This document shows positions 14,647-21,223 of a stretch of 29,585 bases of DNA, one piece after another. The notes under the pieces are model-generated. The model searched no databases. It had not been told where the DNA came from and saw only the letters and a program-made list of their open reading frames with translations. This stretch comes from DASRTE01 sp035316885. Its GTDB lineage: Bacteria > Actinomycetota > Actinomycetes > Jiangellales > Jiangellaceae. The DNA is taken from assembly GCA_035316885.1 (NCBI GenBank), contig DATHII010000071.1:1-29585 (forward strand), given 5' to 3'. The stretch's first letter is position 1. Every line of letters begins with the position of its first letter. The position numbers and the translations under genes are program-made.

Positions 14647-14692
14647 TGTTAACCATCTCCTGAGACCGAACTGTCAACCATGTCCCGAGACC
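14647..14692. repeat. Tandem 21-bp repeat resembling an insertion-sequence end
   Basis: Two copies of a 21-base unit lie at 14647-14667 and 14672-14692, 25 bases apart. The first starts TGTTAACCATCTCC and the second TGTCAACCATGTCC; both end GAGACC, and 18 of 21 bases agree. Arrays of TGTYAACCATSTCYYGAGAC units are found at the ends of IS481-type insertion sequences in actinobacteria, where the transposase binds. No transposase gene is present nearby. I read this as a leftover end of a lost or deleted element. Confidence 0.55.
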
Positions 14693-14799
14693 AGGTCGCC
14701 CGGTCCGCAGGAACGGGGAATCCTGCGGACTCTGTGCGGACTGGCGAGGTGGTCGCACAGCCCAGCGAACGGGCCGCAACGCGCTGACCTGCGGAACAC

Positions 14800-14876
14800 T
14801 GGCGGTCCTGACGGGACTTGAACCCGCGACCTCCGCCTTGACAGGGCGGCGAGCACTCCAGCTGCTCCACAGGACC
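14800..14876 (-). tRNA. tRNA-Asp (GTC)
   Basis: On the minus strand a 74-base cloverleaf runs from 14876 to 14803, with CCA encoded at 14802-14800. The acceptor stem is GGTCCTG/CAGGACC with discriminator G. The anticodon loop is CTGTCAA, giving GTC. The T-loop is TTCAAGT. It lies 12 bases downstream of tRNA-Glu on the same strand and is surely co-transcribed with it. Confidence 0.96.
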
Positions 14877-14888
14877 TTGCGTCTTACG

Positions 14889-14961
14889 TGCCCCCAACGG
14901 GATTCGAACCCGCGCTGCCGCCTTGAAAGGGCGGAGTCCTAGGCCGCTAGACGATGGGGAC
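14889..14961 (-). tRNA. tRNA-Glu (TTC)
   Basis: On the minus strand a 73-base cloverleaf runs from 14961 to 14889. The acceptor stem is GTCCCCA/TGGGGGC with discriminator A. The anticodon loop is CTTTCAA, giving TTC. The T-loop is TTCGAAT. CCA is not encoded. A promoter with good boxes lies about 50 bases upstream. Confidence 0.96.
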
Positions 14962-15009
14962 TTCACCGGGACGGATTGCCCGTGGCTCGTCGCCGTCGGG
15001 GACCGGCAA

Positions 15010-15039
15010 ATCATAGGCCGACCATGCGGCCTTCTCCAA
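15010..15039 (-). promoter_or_regulatory. Promoter for tRNA-Glu and tRNA-Asp
   Basis: On the minus strand TTGGAG (15039-15034) and TATGAT (15015-15010) are separated by 18 bases. Both boxes are close to the housekeeping consensus. Transcription would start about 42 bases upstream of the tRNA-Glu 5' end, leaving a short leader to be trimmed. Confidence 0.75.
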
Positions 15040-15065
15040 ACCGCGCCAACCCGAGCCCTTGGCGG

Positions 15066-15115
15066 TGATCATGTCGACCTTGCCGCCCGATACGGCCGCA
15101 AAGTCGACATGATCA
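15066..15115. terminator. Long inverted repeat overlapping the metallophosphoesterase stop
   Basis: Arms of 22 bases (15066-15087 and 15094-15115) pair around a 6-base loop with two mismatches; one of these is a G-U pair if read as minus-strand RNA. The outer 13 bases, TGATCATGTCGAC, match perfectly. The stop codon of the metallophosphoesterase gene (15113-15115) is inside the right arm. It is best read as a terminator hairpin that separates this gene from the tRNA-Glu promoter downstream. There is no T-run. A mobile palindromic repeat is the alternative. Confidence 0.65.
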
Positions 15116-16627
15116 TGGGGGCGGGGTGGGGCTGCTGGTCGTGCCGTCGTCGGGCCCGCCGGTGCCACTTCCGTCGCCGTCATTGCCGTCGTCGTCCTCC
15201 TCAGCCAGGTGGCGCTGGATCTCGGCGCTGGTGAGGCCCAGGCCGCCCAACGTGATGTCGTCCCACGCGACCAGCCGCCTGGTCTCCGGGTTGAGGTAGA
15301 GAACCGACAGCGTGACGGGCGTCGGATCCTCGCCCTCGAGCGCGCGCAGGCCGGCCCCTCCGGTCGAGCCCTGCACCATGACCCTCGTGCCCTCGTCGAG
15401 TACCACGGTCTGCCTCCGGTGCGCGTGCCCGGCGAGGAGCAGCGGCGCCGCGCCGTCGAAGAGCTCGGCATAGGTCGGGTCGTGGAAAACGAGGATGTCG
15501 GCGGGAGGGTCGAGCGAGCGGGCCTCGTCGGCCAACTCCTCGGTGCCCTGGCGAAGTTCCTGGTCGGCCGTGCCGCGGGTGGACTGGTCGGGGGTGAAAC
15601 GCGGGTCGGGTGCGCCGATGAAGGTCAGGCCGGCCACGTCGACCGGCTCGCCGGCGAGCACGATCGCATTGGGGTTCTCCGCGACCGCCGCCTGCGTGAC
15701 GATCGAGTCGTGGTTGCCCTTCACGAACACGTACGGCCGCTCGAGCCCGGCGATCGGCTTGACGTAGGTCGACTCCGGTCCGGTGCCGTGGTCGGCGATG
15801 TCGCCGGTGTCGACGATCACGTCGACGTCGTACTGCTCGGCGACCGCCCGGACCACACCCCACGCGCTCGGGCTGAGGTGCAGGTCCGAGATGTGCAGGA
15901 GGCGGATGGTGTCGTCGTCGGGTGCGAACGTGGGCAGCGCGAGCGCGGTGTCGTAGAGACGCCCGACGTTGGTGACGATGCTCGCCAGCTGGTCCGCGTA
16001 CGCGTCGAAGTTGGACGCAATGTCCTCGGCACTGCCGACCAGCTGCGGAGCGGTCGTAAGCAGGCCGGTGAAGTGGGGCTCACGGACGGCGTCCCGGTCG
16101 AACGTCAGCGCCGCCAGCCCGAACGAACCCGCAACGGCCCCGACTGCGACAGCCCCGGCGATCAACCCGCGCCGCCACGAACGCAGCACGAGCCCACCCA
16201 CCACGAGGGCCCCGATCACCGCCACCACGGCACTGCGGACCGCGGCCCGGAACAGGACGTCCTGCAGGTCTTCGACCACCCGCTCGTCGAGCCCGGACAG
16301 CGACGTGGGGTCGTTGAACAGGTCGCGGGCGCGCTCGACGTCTACCGCGCGGACGGCGACCCGCACCTCGAGCGGGGCGTTGTGGGTGTCGAGTACCAGC
16401 GTGCCGATCGGGTCGACCTCGACGACCGTCTCGCCGCCCCATGCGGGCGTGATCGCGGCGTCGACCCCCACCGGACCGACGGCCGCCTGGGTGGTGCCGG
16501 CCACCACCAGCGCGAGCCATGCACCAACGAGCGCCGCGATGACTGTCGCCACCCATGGAGCCGCCCGCCGGACCCAGCTCGGTAGCCGGAACACGGCGGG
16601 CGTCGTCGGAGTCGACGCGGCGATCAC
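15113..16627 (-). CDS. Membrane-anchored metallophosphoesterase
   Basis: This 504-residue protein has a membrane segment at about 24-44, an extracytoplasmic-looking region of about 85 residues, and a second pair of hydrophobic segments at about 130-175. The soluble calcineurin-like phosphoesterase domain follows, with all two-metal ligand motifs present: DLH (Asp248, His250), GDIAD (Asp276), GNHD (Asn305, His306), His382 in FHDPT, and GHAH (His401, His403). A Pro/Gly/Asp-rich tail ends the protein. Substrates in this family vary from phospholipids to nucleotides, and the sequence does not decide. The GTG at 16627 is near the start of homologues; the frame is open to 16672 and no strong ribosome site is visible. 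It is divergent from the zincin gene, 56 bases away. Confidence 0.9.
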   Translation of the reverse strand: MIAASTPTTPAVFRLPSWVRRAAPWVATVIAALVGAWLALVVAGTTQAAVGPVGVDAAITPAWGGETVVEVDPIGTLVLDTHNAPLEVRVAVRAVDVERARDLFNDPTSLSGLDERVVEDLQDVLFRAAVRSAVVAVIGALVVGGLVLRSWRRGLIAGAVAVGAVAGSFGLAALTFDRDAVREPHFTGLLTTAPQLVGSAEDIASNFDAYADQLASIVTNVGRLYDTALALPTFAPDDDTIRLLHISDLHLSPSAWGVVRAVAEQYDVDVIVDTGDIADHGTGPESTYVKPIAGLERPYVFVKGNHDSIVTQAAVAENPNAIVLAGEPVDVAGLTFIGAPDPRFTPDQSTRGTADQELRQGTEELADEARSLDPPADILVFHDPTYAELFDGAAPLLLAGHAHRRQTVVLDEGTRVMVQGSTGGAGLRALEGEDPTPVTLSVLYLNPETRRLVAWDDITLGGLGLTSAEIQRHLAEEDDDGNDGDGSGTGGPDDGTTSSPTPPP

Positions 16628-16683
16628 GCCACGTTCGTAACACAGTGCCGCTGTTCCGCGCTGTGGCGGCACCCGCGAGACTG

Positions 16684-17040
16684 GTGAGCGTGCTCGACGT
16701 CACGACCGCGGAGTTCGAGGAACTGGTCGCGGAAGCGCTGGATACCATCCCGTCGGATCTGTCCCGGATGATCGACAATGTTGTCGTCCTGGTGGAGGAC
16801 GAGGCGCCGGAGGACTCACCCGGACTGCTGGGCCTCTACGAGGGAATCCCGTTGACCGAGCGCGACGGCTGGTACGCCGGCGTCCTGCCCGACACGATCC
16901 GGCTGTTCCGCCTTCCGATCCTGCGGATCTGCGACTCGTACGACGACGTGGTGGACGAGATCCAGGTGACAGTCGTGCACGAGGTGGCGCACCACTTCGG
17001 CATCGACGACGACCGCCTGCACGAGCTCGGCTGGGACTGA
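16684..17040 (+). CDS. Small zincin-like metallopeptidase
   Basis: This 118-residue cytoplasmic protein belongs to the metallopeptidase family formerly called DUF1025. The opening TTAEFEELVAEALDTIP and the block LGLYEGIPLTERDGW are typical, followed by ILRICDSYDDV. The zinc site is HEVAHHFGIDD (His99, Glu100, His103, with the third ligand in the following DDRLHELGW). The protein is of normal family length. GTG 16684 and GTG 16690 are both possible starts, and neither has a strong ribosome site; I used 16684. Substrates are not known. A small hairpin 14 bases after the stop is a possible terminator. Confidence 0.88.
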   Translation: MSVLDVTTAEFEELVAEALDTIPSDLSRMIDNVVVLVEDEAPEDSPGLLGLYEGIPLTERDGWYAGVLPDTIRLFRLPILRICDSYDDVVDEIQVTVVHEVAHHFGIDDDRLHELGWD

Positions 17041-17054
17041 GGACGGGAACGGCC

Positions 17055-17071
17055 CCGGTCTCGTGGACCGG
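17055..17071 (+). terminator. Hairpin after the zincin gene
   Basis: CCGGTC and GACCGG pair around TCGTG, 14 bases after the stop at 17040. It has no T-run, as is common in GC-rich actinobacteria. It lies in the convergent gap (17041-17248), which also has CGAGAG-CC-CTCTCG at about 17177-17190 and the repeat at 17205-17231. Confidence 0.45.
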
Positions 17072-17204
17072 TGACCGCCCGACGTGGAGACGCCTCACCG
17101 GGAACGCCTCTCGGCGCAACGGCCGCTCGCAGCGGCTCAAGGTGGGACCCGGGGTTACCGCGGTGCGACGCCTGGCGAGAGCCCTCTCGGACTGTCGCCG
17201 GGTC

Positions 17205-17231
17205 AACAACGTACTCCACCGCGACGTTGTT
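17205..17231. repeat. 8-base inverted repeat near the end of the convergent gene
   Basis: AACAACGT (17205-17212) and ACGTTGTT (17224-17231) are exact complements separated by 11 bases. The repeat is AT-richer than its surroundings and lies 18 bases beyond the stop of the minus-strand gene ending at 17249. It is probably a terminator or a protein-binding site. Confidence 0.45.
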
Positions 17232-17248
17232 CCCAAGAGGGTGGGCCG

Positions 17249-17875
17249 TCAGGTGAGATCGCCGTCTCGCCACAGGGTGGCGGCCTGCTCGAGCTCGTGA
17301 GCCATCCGCAGGTTGCCATCGGCCAGCCGGGTCTGCCGGACGGCCTCGTCCTCGTCCGCGCAGTCGTCGGCGAGGTGAGCACGGCCGGTGGCGACGACGC
17401 GACAGAACGCCGCGGCCCGCTCGAGCGCGATCGCGAAGTCGCCATCGAACGCGCTGGTCAGGACGGCGTCGCCGAGTTCGGCGACTTCGCGCGGACCGGG
17501 CGGTTCGGCGACGCCGGCCACGGCCGTCGAAACCTCGGCGACGCGCTGCCCCGCCGCGAACAGGCGGGCCGCCTCGACCCCGTCACGGTGGACCCAGGTG
17601 CGCAGGAGGTAGAGCGACCAGAGGGTGCCGGGCAGGGTGCCGGCGCCGGCTTCGCACCACAGCGCGGCGATGTCGTCGATGCCGACGTCGTCGGCGAGAC
17701 CGACCAACCGCCGGGTGCGCTCGGGGTCCGGACCCGTGTCCCGGCCGACCCGCAGGACGGCGGCGGCGGTGGCGTGGGCGATCATCGTCCGGTCGGCGGG
17801 ATCGGGGTCGCCGGGCAGGTCGGTCCAGTCGGCCCGCAGCACGGGCCGGTCGGGACGGTCCGGCGACTCGGTCAC
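17249..17875 (-). CDS. Conserved actinobacterial protein of unknown function
   Basis: This 208-residue soluble, mostly helical protein is acidic. A polar, Asp/Pro-rich N-terminus (about 1-30) leads into a helical domain. The most conserved-looking segment is GTLPGTLWSLYLLRTWVHRD (about residues 79-98), followed by EAARLFAAGQRVAEV and a C-terminal helix with RMAHELEQAATLW. I recognise no catalytic motif, signal peptide or membrane segment. The GTG at 17875 is the first start in the frame and has no good ribosome site. It lies 51 bases downstream of the AlkZ-like gene on the same strand and may be co-transcribed with it. Confidence 0.75.
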   Translation of the reverse strand: MTESPDRPDRPVLRADWTDLPGDPDPADRTMIAHATAAAVLRVGRDTGPDPERTRRLVGLADDVGIDDIAALWCEAGAGTLPGTLWSLYLLRTWVHRDGVEAARLFAAGQRVAEVSTAVAGVAEPPGPREVAELGDAVLTSAFDGDFAIALERAAAFCRVVATGRAHLADDCADEDEAVRQTRLADGNLRMAHELEQAATLWRDGDLT

Positions 17876-17926
17876 CCATCCATTGTGTAGCGAACCCCGG
17901 CACCGCCGACAAGGGAGGTCGGAGGA

Positions 17927-19036
17927 TCAGCCGATCGGCGTCATGCGGACCTCGTGCCGGTCCGCGCCGGCGTGCCAGAACTTGGCGACGCGAAGACCCT
18001 CGGCCTCGACCGCGTGCACGGACGTCTTCGGCATGTGGAGGTGGTGGACGGCGACCGTTGCGGTTCCGGAGTCGCTGTCCACCTCGTAGTGCCAGATGGC
18101 TCGCACCATTCCGTCGACCAGTACCGAGCCCTTGAAGGCACCCAAGTCAGACGTGAACATCTTGGCGTTCTCGCCGAACCGGCTGCGGTCCGCGTGGGAC
18201 AGCAACACGTTGTCGTACTCGGGTAGGAACCGCACCGGCGCCGGCGTGTCGGGGTCGGGCCTCGGTGCGTCGGGGACATCGACGAGTTGTCGTCCCTTCT
18301 CGTCGGTGAACGTCCGTAGCCGCGGGCGCAGGCGGTCGATCACCTCGCGGAAGCCGGTCAGCCGCGACCAGGCCGCGAGGTCGCCGACGATGGCAGGCCC
18401 GAAGGCCGCCAAGTAGCGGAGGACCGCCTCGTCGATCGTGGCGTCGGTCCGCAGCGGCCGCCCGAGCCAAGTGTCGAGCGGTGTCGACGTGACCTGCAGC
18501 GTCTTGCCCCACACTCCGCGCGGCGGGACCTGGACGAGGGGCAGGTAGCAGCGGCAGGCGTAGGCGATTGCGGCGGCCGGCAGGTCGGGGAAGCGCACGG
18601 CAAGAGCCTCTCGCAGCTTGCGGCCGGACATCGGCGTCTCGGTGAGCAGCGGGTGGGCGTAGGCGAGAACAGGCTCGATGTCGACGCCGACGAGCAAGGG
18701 GGCGTATTCAAGGTGCCGGGCGATCTCCATCGTCATCACAGGCTGCGTCAGTGGCCGGAGGAACAGCGCGTCGTCGCCGGTGACGAGGTGGATGGTGGAT
18801 CGCATGACGACGGTGCGCACGAGCGACCGGTCCTCGATGAGGCGCCCGAGCTTGCGCGGGTCGAACCCGTCTAGGCGGGACCACAGGGCGAGGTACGGGT
18901 CGAGCGGATTCTGGGCCTGCAGGCCGACCAGGTGCTCGACGGCATCGAGCGGTGCCATGGTCTGTCGGTCCAGCAGCAGCTGACGGGCGAGCGTCGCCCG
19001 GTTCAGGGCCCGGTTCGAGAGGAGATCGGCGGTCAT
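17927..19036 (-). CDS. Winged-helix DNA-binding protein, AlkZ/HTH_42-like
   Basis: This 369-residue protein belongs to the HTH_42 (DUF1006) family, which includes the interstrand-crosslink and alkyl-DNA glycosylase AlkZ. The opening LSNRALNRATLARQLLL and then HLVGLQAQNP match the family; Gln40 and Gln42 form the QxQ motif that is catalytic in AlkZ. Later blocks are MRSTIHLVTGDD, then VPPRGVWGKT, then a winged-helix region with AVLRYLAAFGPAIVGDLAAW, and FLPEYDNVLLSHADR near the C-terminus. ATG 19036 was chosen because homologues start with MT-x-LS; ATG 19045 is three codons earlier. Many members are annotated only as winged-helix proteins. A base-excision role is an inference from the QxQ motif. 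Confidence 0.85.
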   Translation of the reverse strand: MTADLLSNRALNRATLARQLLLDRQTMAPLDAVEHLVGLQAQNPLDPYLALWSRLDGFDPRKLGRLIEDRSLVRTVVMRSTIHLVTGDDALFLRPLTQPVMTMEIARHLEYAPLLVGVDIEPVLAYAHPLLTETPMSGRKLREALAVRFPDLPAAAIAYACRCYLPLVQVPPRGVWGKTLQVTSTPLDTWLGRPLRTDATIDEAVLRYLAAFGPAIVGDLAAWSRLTGFREVIDRLRPRLRTFTDEKGRQLVDVPDAPRPDPDTPAPVRFLPEYDNVLLSHADRSRFGENAKMFTSDLGAFKGSVLVDGMVRAIWHYEVDSDSGTATVAVHHLHMPKTSVHAVEAEGLRVAKFWHAGADRHEVRMTPIG

Positions 19037-19083
19037 TCGGCGCATCTTCGCACCCGGCTCCGCGAGCGCGGCTGACCGGGCCG

Positions 19084-19809
19084 TTACTCGCAGGGTGGGA
19101 CGTCGTCGTCGAAGCTGGCCTGGTCGAGCATCGTGTGCAGTGTCGAGACGGGGACGGCCAGCGACCAGGTTCCGTCCTGCGTCGCCGCGTAGACGACGCC
19201 GACGACGAGCCCCGACGAGTCGTACATCGGGCTCCCCGACGACCCGGGCTCGGCGGCTGCGTCGGTGACGACGATCTGCCCGGCATTCGCGTCCAGGGGG
19301 TCCTCGTCGAAGCCCAGCACGGTGCCGGTACTCGACGTGAGGCGCCCGCCGCCTGGGTAACCCACGACCTCGACCGGGTCGCCCACCTCGGGGTCCGACT
19401 CGGCCAGGGTGACCGCCGCGGGAAGGGCCGAACGGGTCCGCACGATCGCGAGGTCTGCGACGACCGCCGCGCCGGCGGCGTCGACCAGCAGGTCCTGCCC
19501 GTCGTACGTGCTCACCTGCAGGGTGTCGGCGCCGGCCACAACGTGCCGGTTGGTGACGAGCACATCCTCGGACACCGCGAATCCGCTCCCCGTGCTCACG
19601 CCCCCGCACCCGACGTTGCGGACCCGGACAGCAACCCGCTCGGTGGTCCGGAACCCGTCCGGCGAGAGTGTCGTCGTCCCAGAGGTCGGGGTGGGCGCGG
19701 CAGTCGTCTCGCCGATCGCGACCGGGTCCGGCATCGGCGGCAGCTCGGGCAGTCCCGCGCAACCGGCCAGGACGACCGCCGCGCACAGCGGTAACAGGCG
19801 CAGCCTCAC
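19084..19809 (-). CDS. Lipoprotein trypsin-like serine protease
   Basis: This 241-residue protein is an exported lipoprotein: the signal peptide ends in the lipobox LAGC with Cys17. A Pro/Thr-rich linker follows to about residue 50. The trypsin-like domain has His89 (TNRHVV), Asp119 (VADLAIV) and Ser191 (EPGSSGSP, the GxSGxP motif), so the triad is complete. A typical GYPGGG loop precedes the Ser. There is no PDZ domain, so it is a compact chymotrypsin-like enzyme. A third Cys near residue 68 may pair with the Cys close to the C-terminus. GTG 19809 overlaps the stop of the coiled-coil gene by GTGA, so the two are coupled. Its target is not known; the partner is an obvious candidate. Confidence 0.9.
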   Translation of the reverse strand: MRLRLLPLCAAVVLAGCAGLPELPPMPDPVAIGETTAAPTPTSGTTTLSPDGFRTTERVAVRVRNVGCGGVSTGSGFAVSEDVLVTNRHVVAGADTLQVSTYDGQDLLVDAAGAAVVADLAIVRTRSALPAAVTLAESDPEVGDPVEVVGYPGGGRLTSSTGTVLGFDEDPLDANAGQIVVTDAAAEPGSSGSPMYDSSGLVVGVVYAATQDGTWSLAVPVSTLHTMLDQASFDDDVPPCE

Positions 19810-20468
19810 TCGATCCCCAGCTGCCGCTTGATCTCCTCGCTGCCCGCCAGTGCCTGGTTGCAGGCGTCGGCGACCTGCCGGGCGAACTCGGACACGGAGG
19901 CGGGGTCGTACGCCTCGACATCCTCCAGCGCCGTGATCAGCTGGCCCTGACCGCGAACGCAGACCTCGAGCTGGTTGGCGACGCTGACCACATTTCCCGC
20001 GACCTGACGGGCCAGTTCGCGCTCGTCGGCAGTCAGCGCCTTCTCCTCGGCGAGGGCGGTGATGCGGTCCTGAGCCTCGCGGAGCTGCTCCTCGGTGGCG
20101 GCGAGGTCGCGCTGAGCCTGATCGAGGTTGCCGGTCAGCTCGTCGCGCTCGTCCGCGAGCCCGGTGGCCACGGTCTCGAGACGGCCCGACTCCGCCATCC
20201 ATTCGTCGGTCGTCTGCCACAGGTACGTCGCCAGCGCGCCCGCTGCCACCAGGGCAAGCCCAAGCACGACGGCCGTGGCGATCAACCAGCGCGGCCGGCG
20301 GCGCCGGACCGGACGGCCCAGCGTGGCGTCGTCCGCGCGTCGCAACGCGAGATCGATCTCCCGCTCGAGTGCGGCGGTCTGGCGAGACGTCTGGTCGGGG
20401 TCAGCCGGTCGCCCGTGGTCGGGAGCGTGGTTCGACCGGCCGGCGGGATCGTTCGGCCTCTCGGACAT
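19806..20468 (-). CDS. Single-pass membrane protein with coiled coil
   Basis: This 220-residue protein has a polar N-terminus (about 1-58) with a charged helix RQTAALEREIDLALRRA, then one membrane segment (about 61-84, WLIATAVVLGLALVAAGALA). A long extracytoplasmic coiled coil runs over about 90-145 (for example LETVATGLADERDELTGNLD). The C-terminal part contains two Cys (about 168 and 207) in helical segments, which may form a disulfide outside. The basic RRRRPR before the membrane segment predicts the N-terminus inside. No named family is recognised. It is coupled to the lipoprotein protease by a 4-base overlap, so it may be its anchor, substrate or regulator. Confidence 0.82.
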   Translation of the reverse strand: MSERPNDPAGRSNHAPDHGRPADPDQTSRQTAALEREIDLALRRADDATLGRPVRRRRPRWLIATAVVLGLALVAAGALATYLWQTTDEWMAESGRLETVATGLADERDELTGNLDQAQRDLAATEEQLREAQDRITALAEEKALTADERELARQVAGNVVSVANQLEVCVRGQGQLITALEDVEAYDPASVSEFARQVADACNQALAGSEEIKRQLGIE

Positions 20469-20558
20469 CGCCGATTCCCTGCCCTTCGCATGAACGTCCT
20501 ACCGGCAGGCTAACCCGCGGACACCCGCCGCCCCGTACGTCCTTCCTCGTCAAGGGTC

Positions 20559-20587
20559 TTACGTCGGGGCCTCGCGGTGCCTAGGGT
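20559..20587 (+). promoter_or_regulatory. Candidate cox operon promoter
   Basis: TTACGT (20559-20564) and TAGGGT (20582-20587) are separated by 17 bases. Transcription would start near 20594, giving a leader of about 130 bases that carries the palindrome at 20650-20667 and the strong AGGAGG ribosome site of coxS. The -10 is only moderate. Confidence 0.4.
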
Positions 20588-20649
20588 GGCGGTCGAGGCG
20601 TGAGCCACGAAGGGATGCCCGGTGGGCAGCATGAGCGATCCCTGAACAC

Positions 20650-20667
20650 CGTGCCGGGGCCGGCACG
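20650..20667. promoter_or_regulatory. Perfect palindrome upstream of coxS
   Basis: CGTGCCGG-GG-CCGGCACG has 8-base arms and a 2-base centre. It lies 55 bases upstream of the coxS start and about 60 bases downstream of the candidate -10, so it could be a repressor site or a leader hairpin. No regulator gene for the operon is adjacent. Confidence 0.55.
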
Positions 20668-20722
20668 TTCCCACGCGCCGTCCCCTCCTGATCGCCGGGT
20701 CCCCGATGCGTAGGAGGAACAA

Positions 20723-21223
20723 GTGCCCAGGATCAGCGTCACCGTCGACGGAGTCCGGCACGAGGACGATGTCGAGCCCCGAGTCCTGCTCGTCCACTAT
20801 CTCCGCGACCGCATCGGAAAGGTGGGCACGGTCGTCGGCTGCGACACATCCAACTGCGGCGCCTGCACCATCCACCTGGACGGCGTGAGCGTGAAGAGCT
20901 GCTCGGTGCTCGCGGTCCAGGCCGACGGAGCCGAGATCACGACCATCGAAGGGCTGGCCGGTACCGACGGCGGACTCCACCCCATGCAGCAGGCCTTCCA
21001 CGAGTGTCATGCGCTCCAGTGCGGCTTCTGCACCCCAGGCATGATCATGGCCGCCGTCGACCTGCTGTCGAACAACCCCGACCCGAGCGAGCAGGAGATC
21101 CGGGAGGGGCTAGAGGGCAACCTGTGCCGCTGCACCGGCTACCAGAACATCGTCCGCGCCGTGCAGCTCGCCGCGAAGTCGAGCGCGGGCGCGACCGAGA
21201 GCCGGGAAGAGGTGCCGGCATGA
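20723..21223 (+). CDS. coxS: Molybdenum hydroxylase iron-sulfur subunit (CoxS)
   Basis: This 166-residue protein passes electrons from the molybdenum site to FAD. The plant-type 2Fe-2S site uses Cys40, Cys45, Cys48 and Cys60 (GCDTSNCGACTIHLDG and following). The second 2Fe-2S site uses Cys100, Cys103, Cys135 and Cys137 (CGFCTPGM and NLCRCTGYQNI). The layout and length match the small subunits of aerobic CO dehydrogenases and xanthine-dehydrogenase-like enzymes. GTG 20723 has AGGAGG with 6 bases of spacing. Its stop overlaps the coxL ATG by four bases. It is the first of four genes in order S-L-M-G, the order typical of form II enzymes. Confidence 0.94.
   Translation: MPRISVTVDGVRHEDDVEPRVLLVHYLRDRIGKVGTVVGCDTSNCGACTIHLDGVSVKSCSVLAVQADGAEITTIEGLAGTDGGLHPMQQAFHECHALQCGFCTPGMIMAAVDLLSNNPDPSEQEIREGLEGNLCRCTGYQNIVRAVQLAAKSSAGATESREEVPA

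Noticed and set aside
14947..15471. Minus-strand ORF of 174 codons crossing the metallophosphoesterase 3' end, the inverted repeat and the tRNA-Glu 5' end
   Set aside because: It is a frame-shifted shadow of the metallophosphoesterase gene and covers the tRNA promoter; no family pattern.
15209..16585. Plus-strand ORF of 458 codons opposite the metallophosphoesterase
   Set aside because: An Arg/Gly/Asp-rich antisense frame, as expected in GC-rich DNA; the minus-strand gene has all catalytic motifs.
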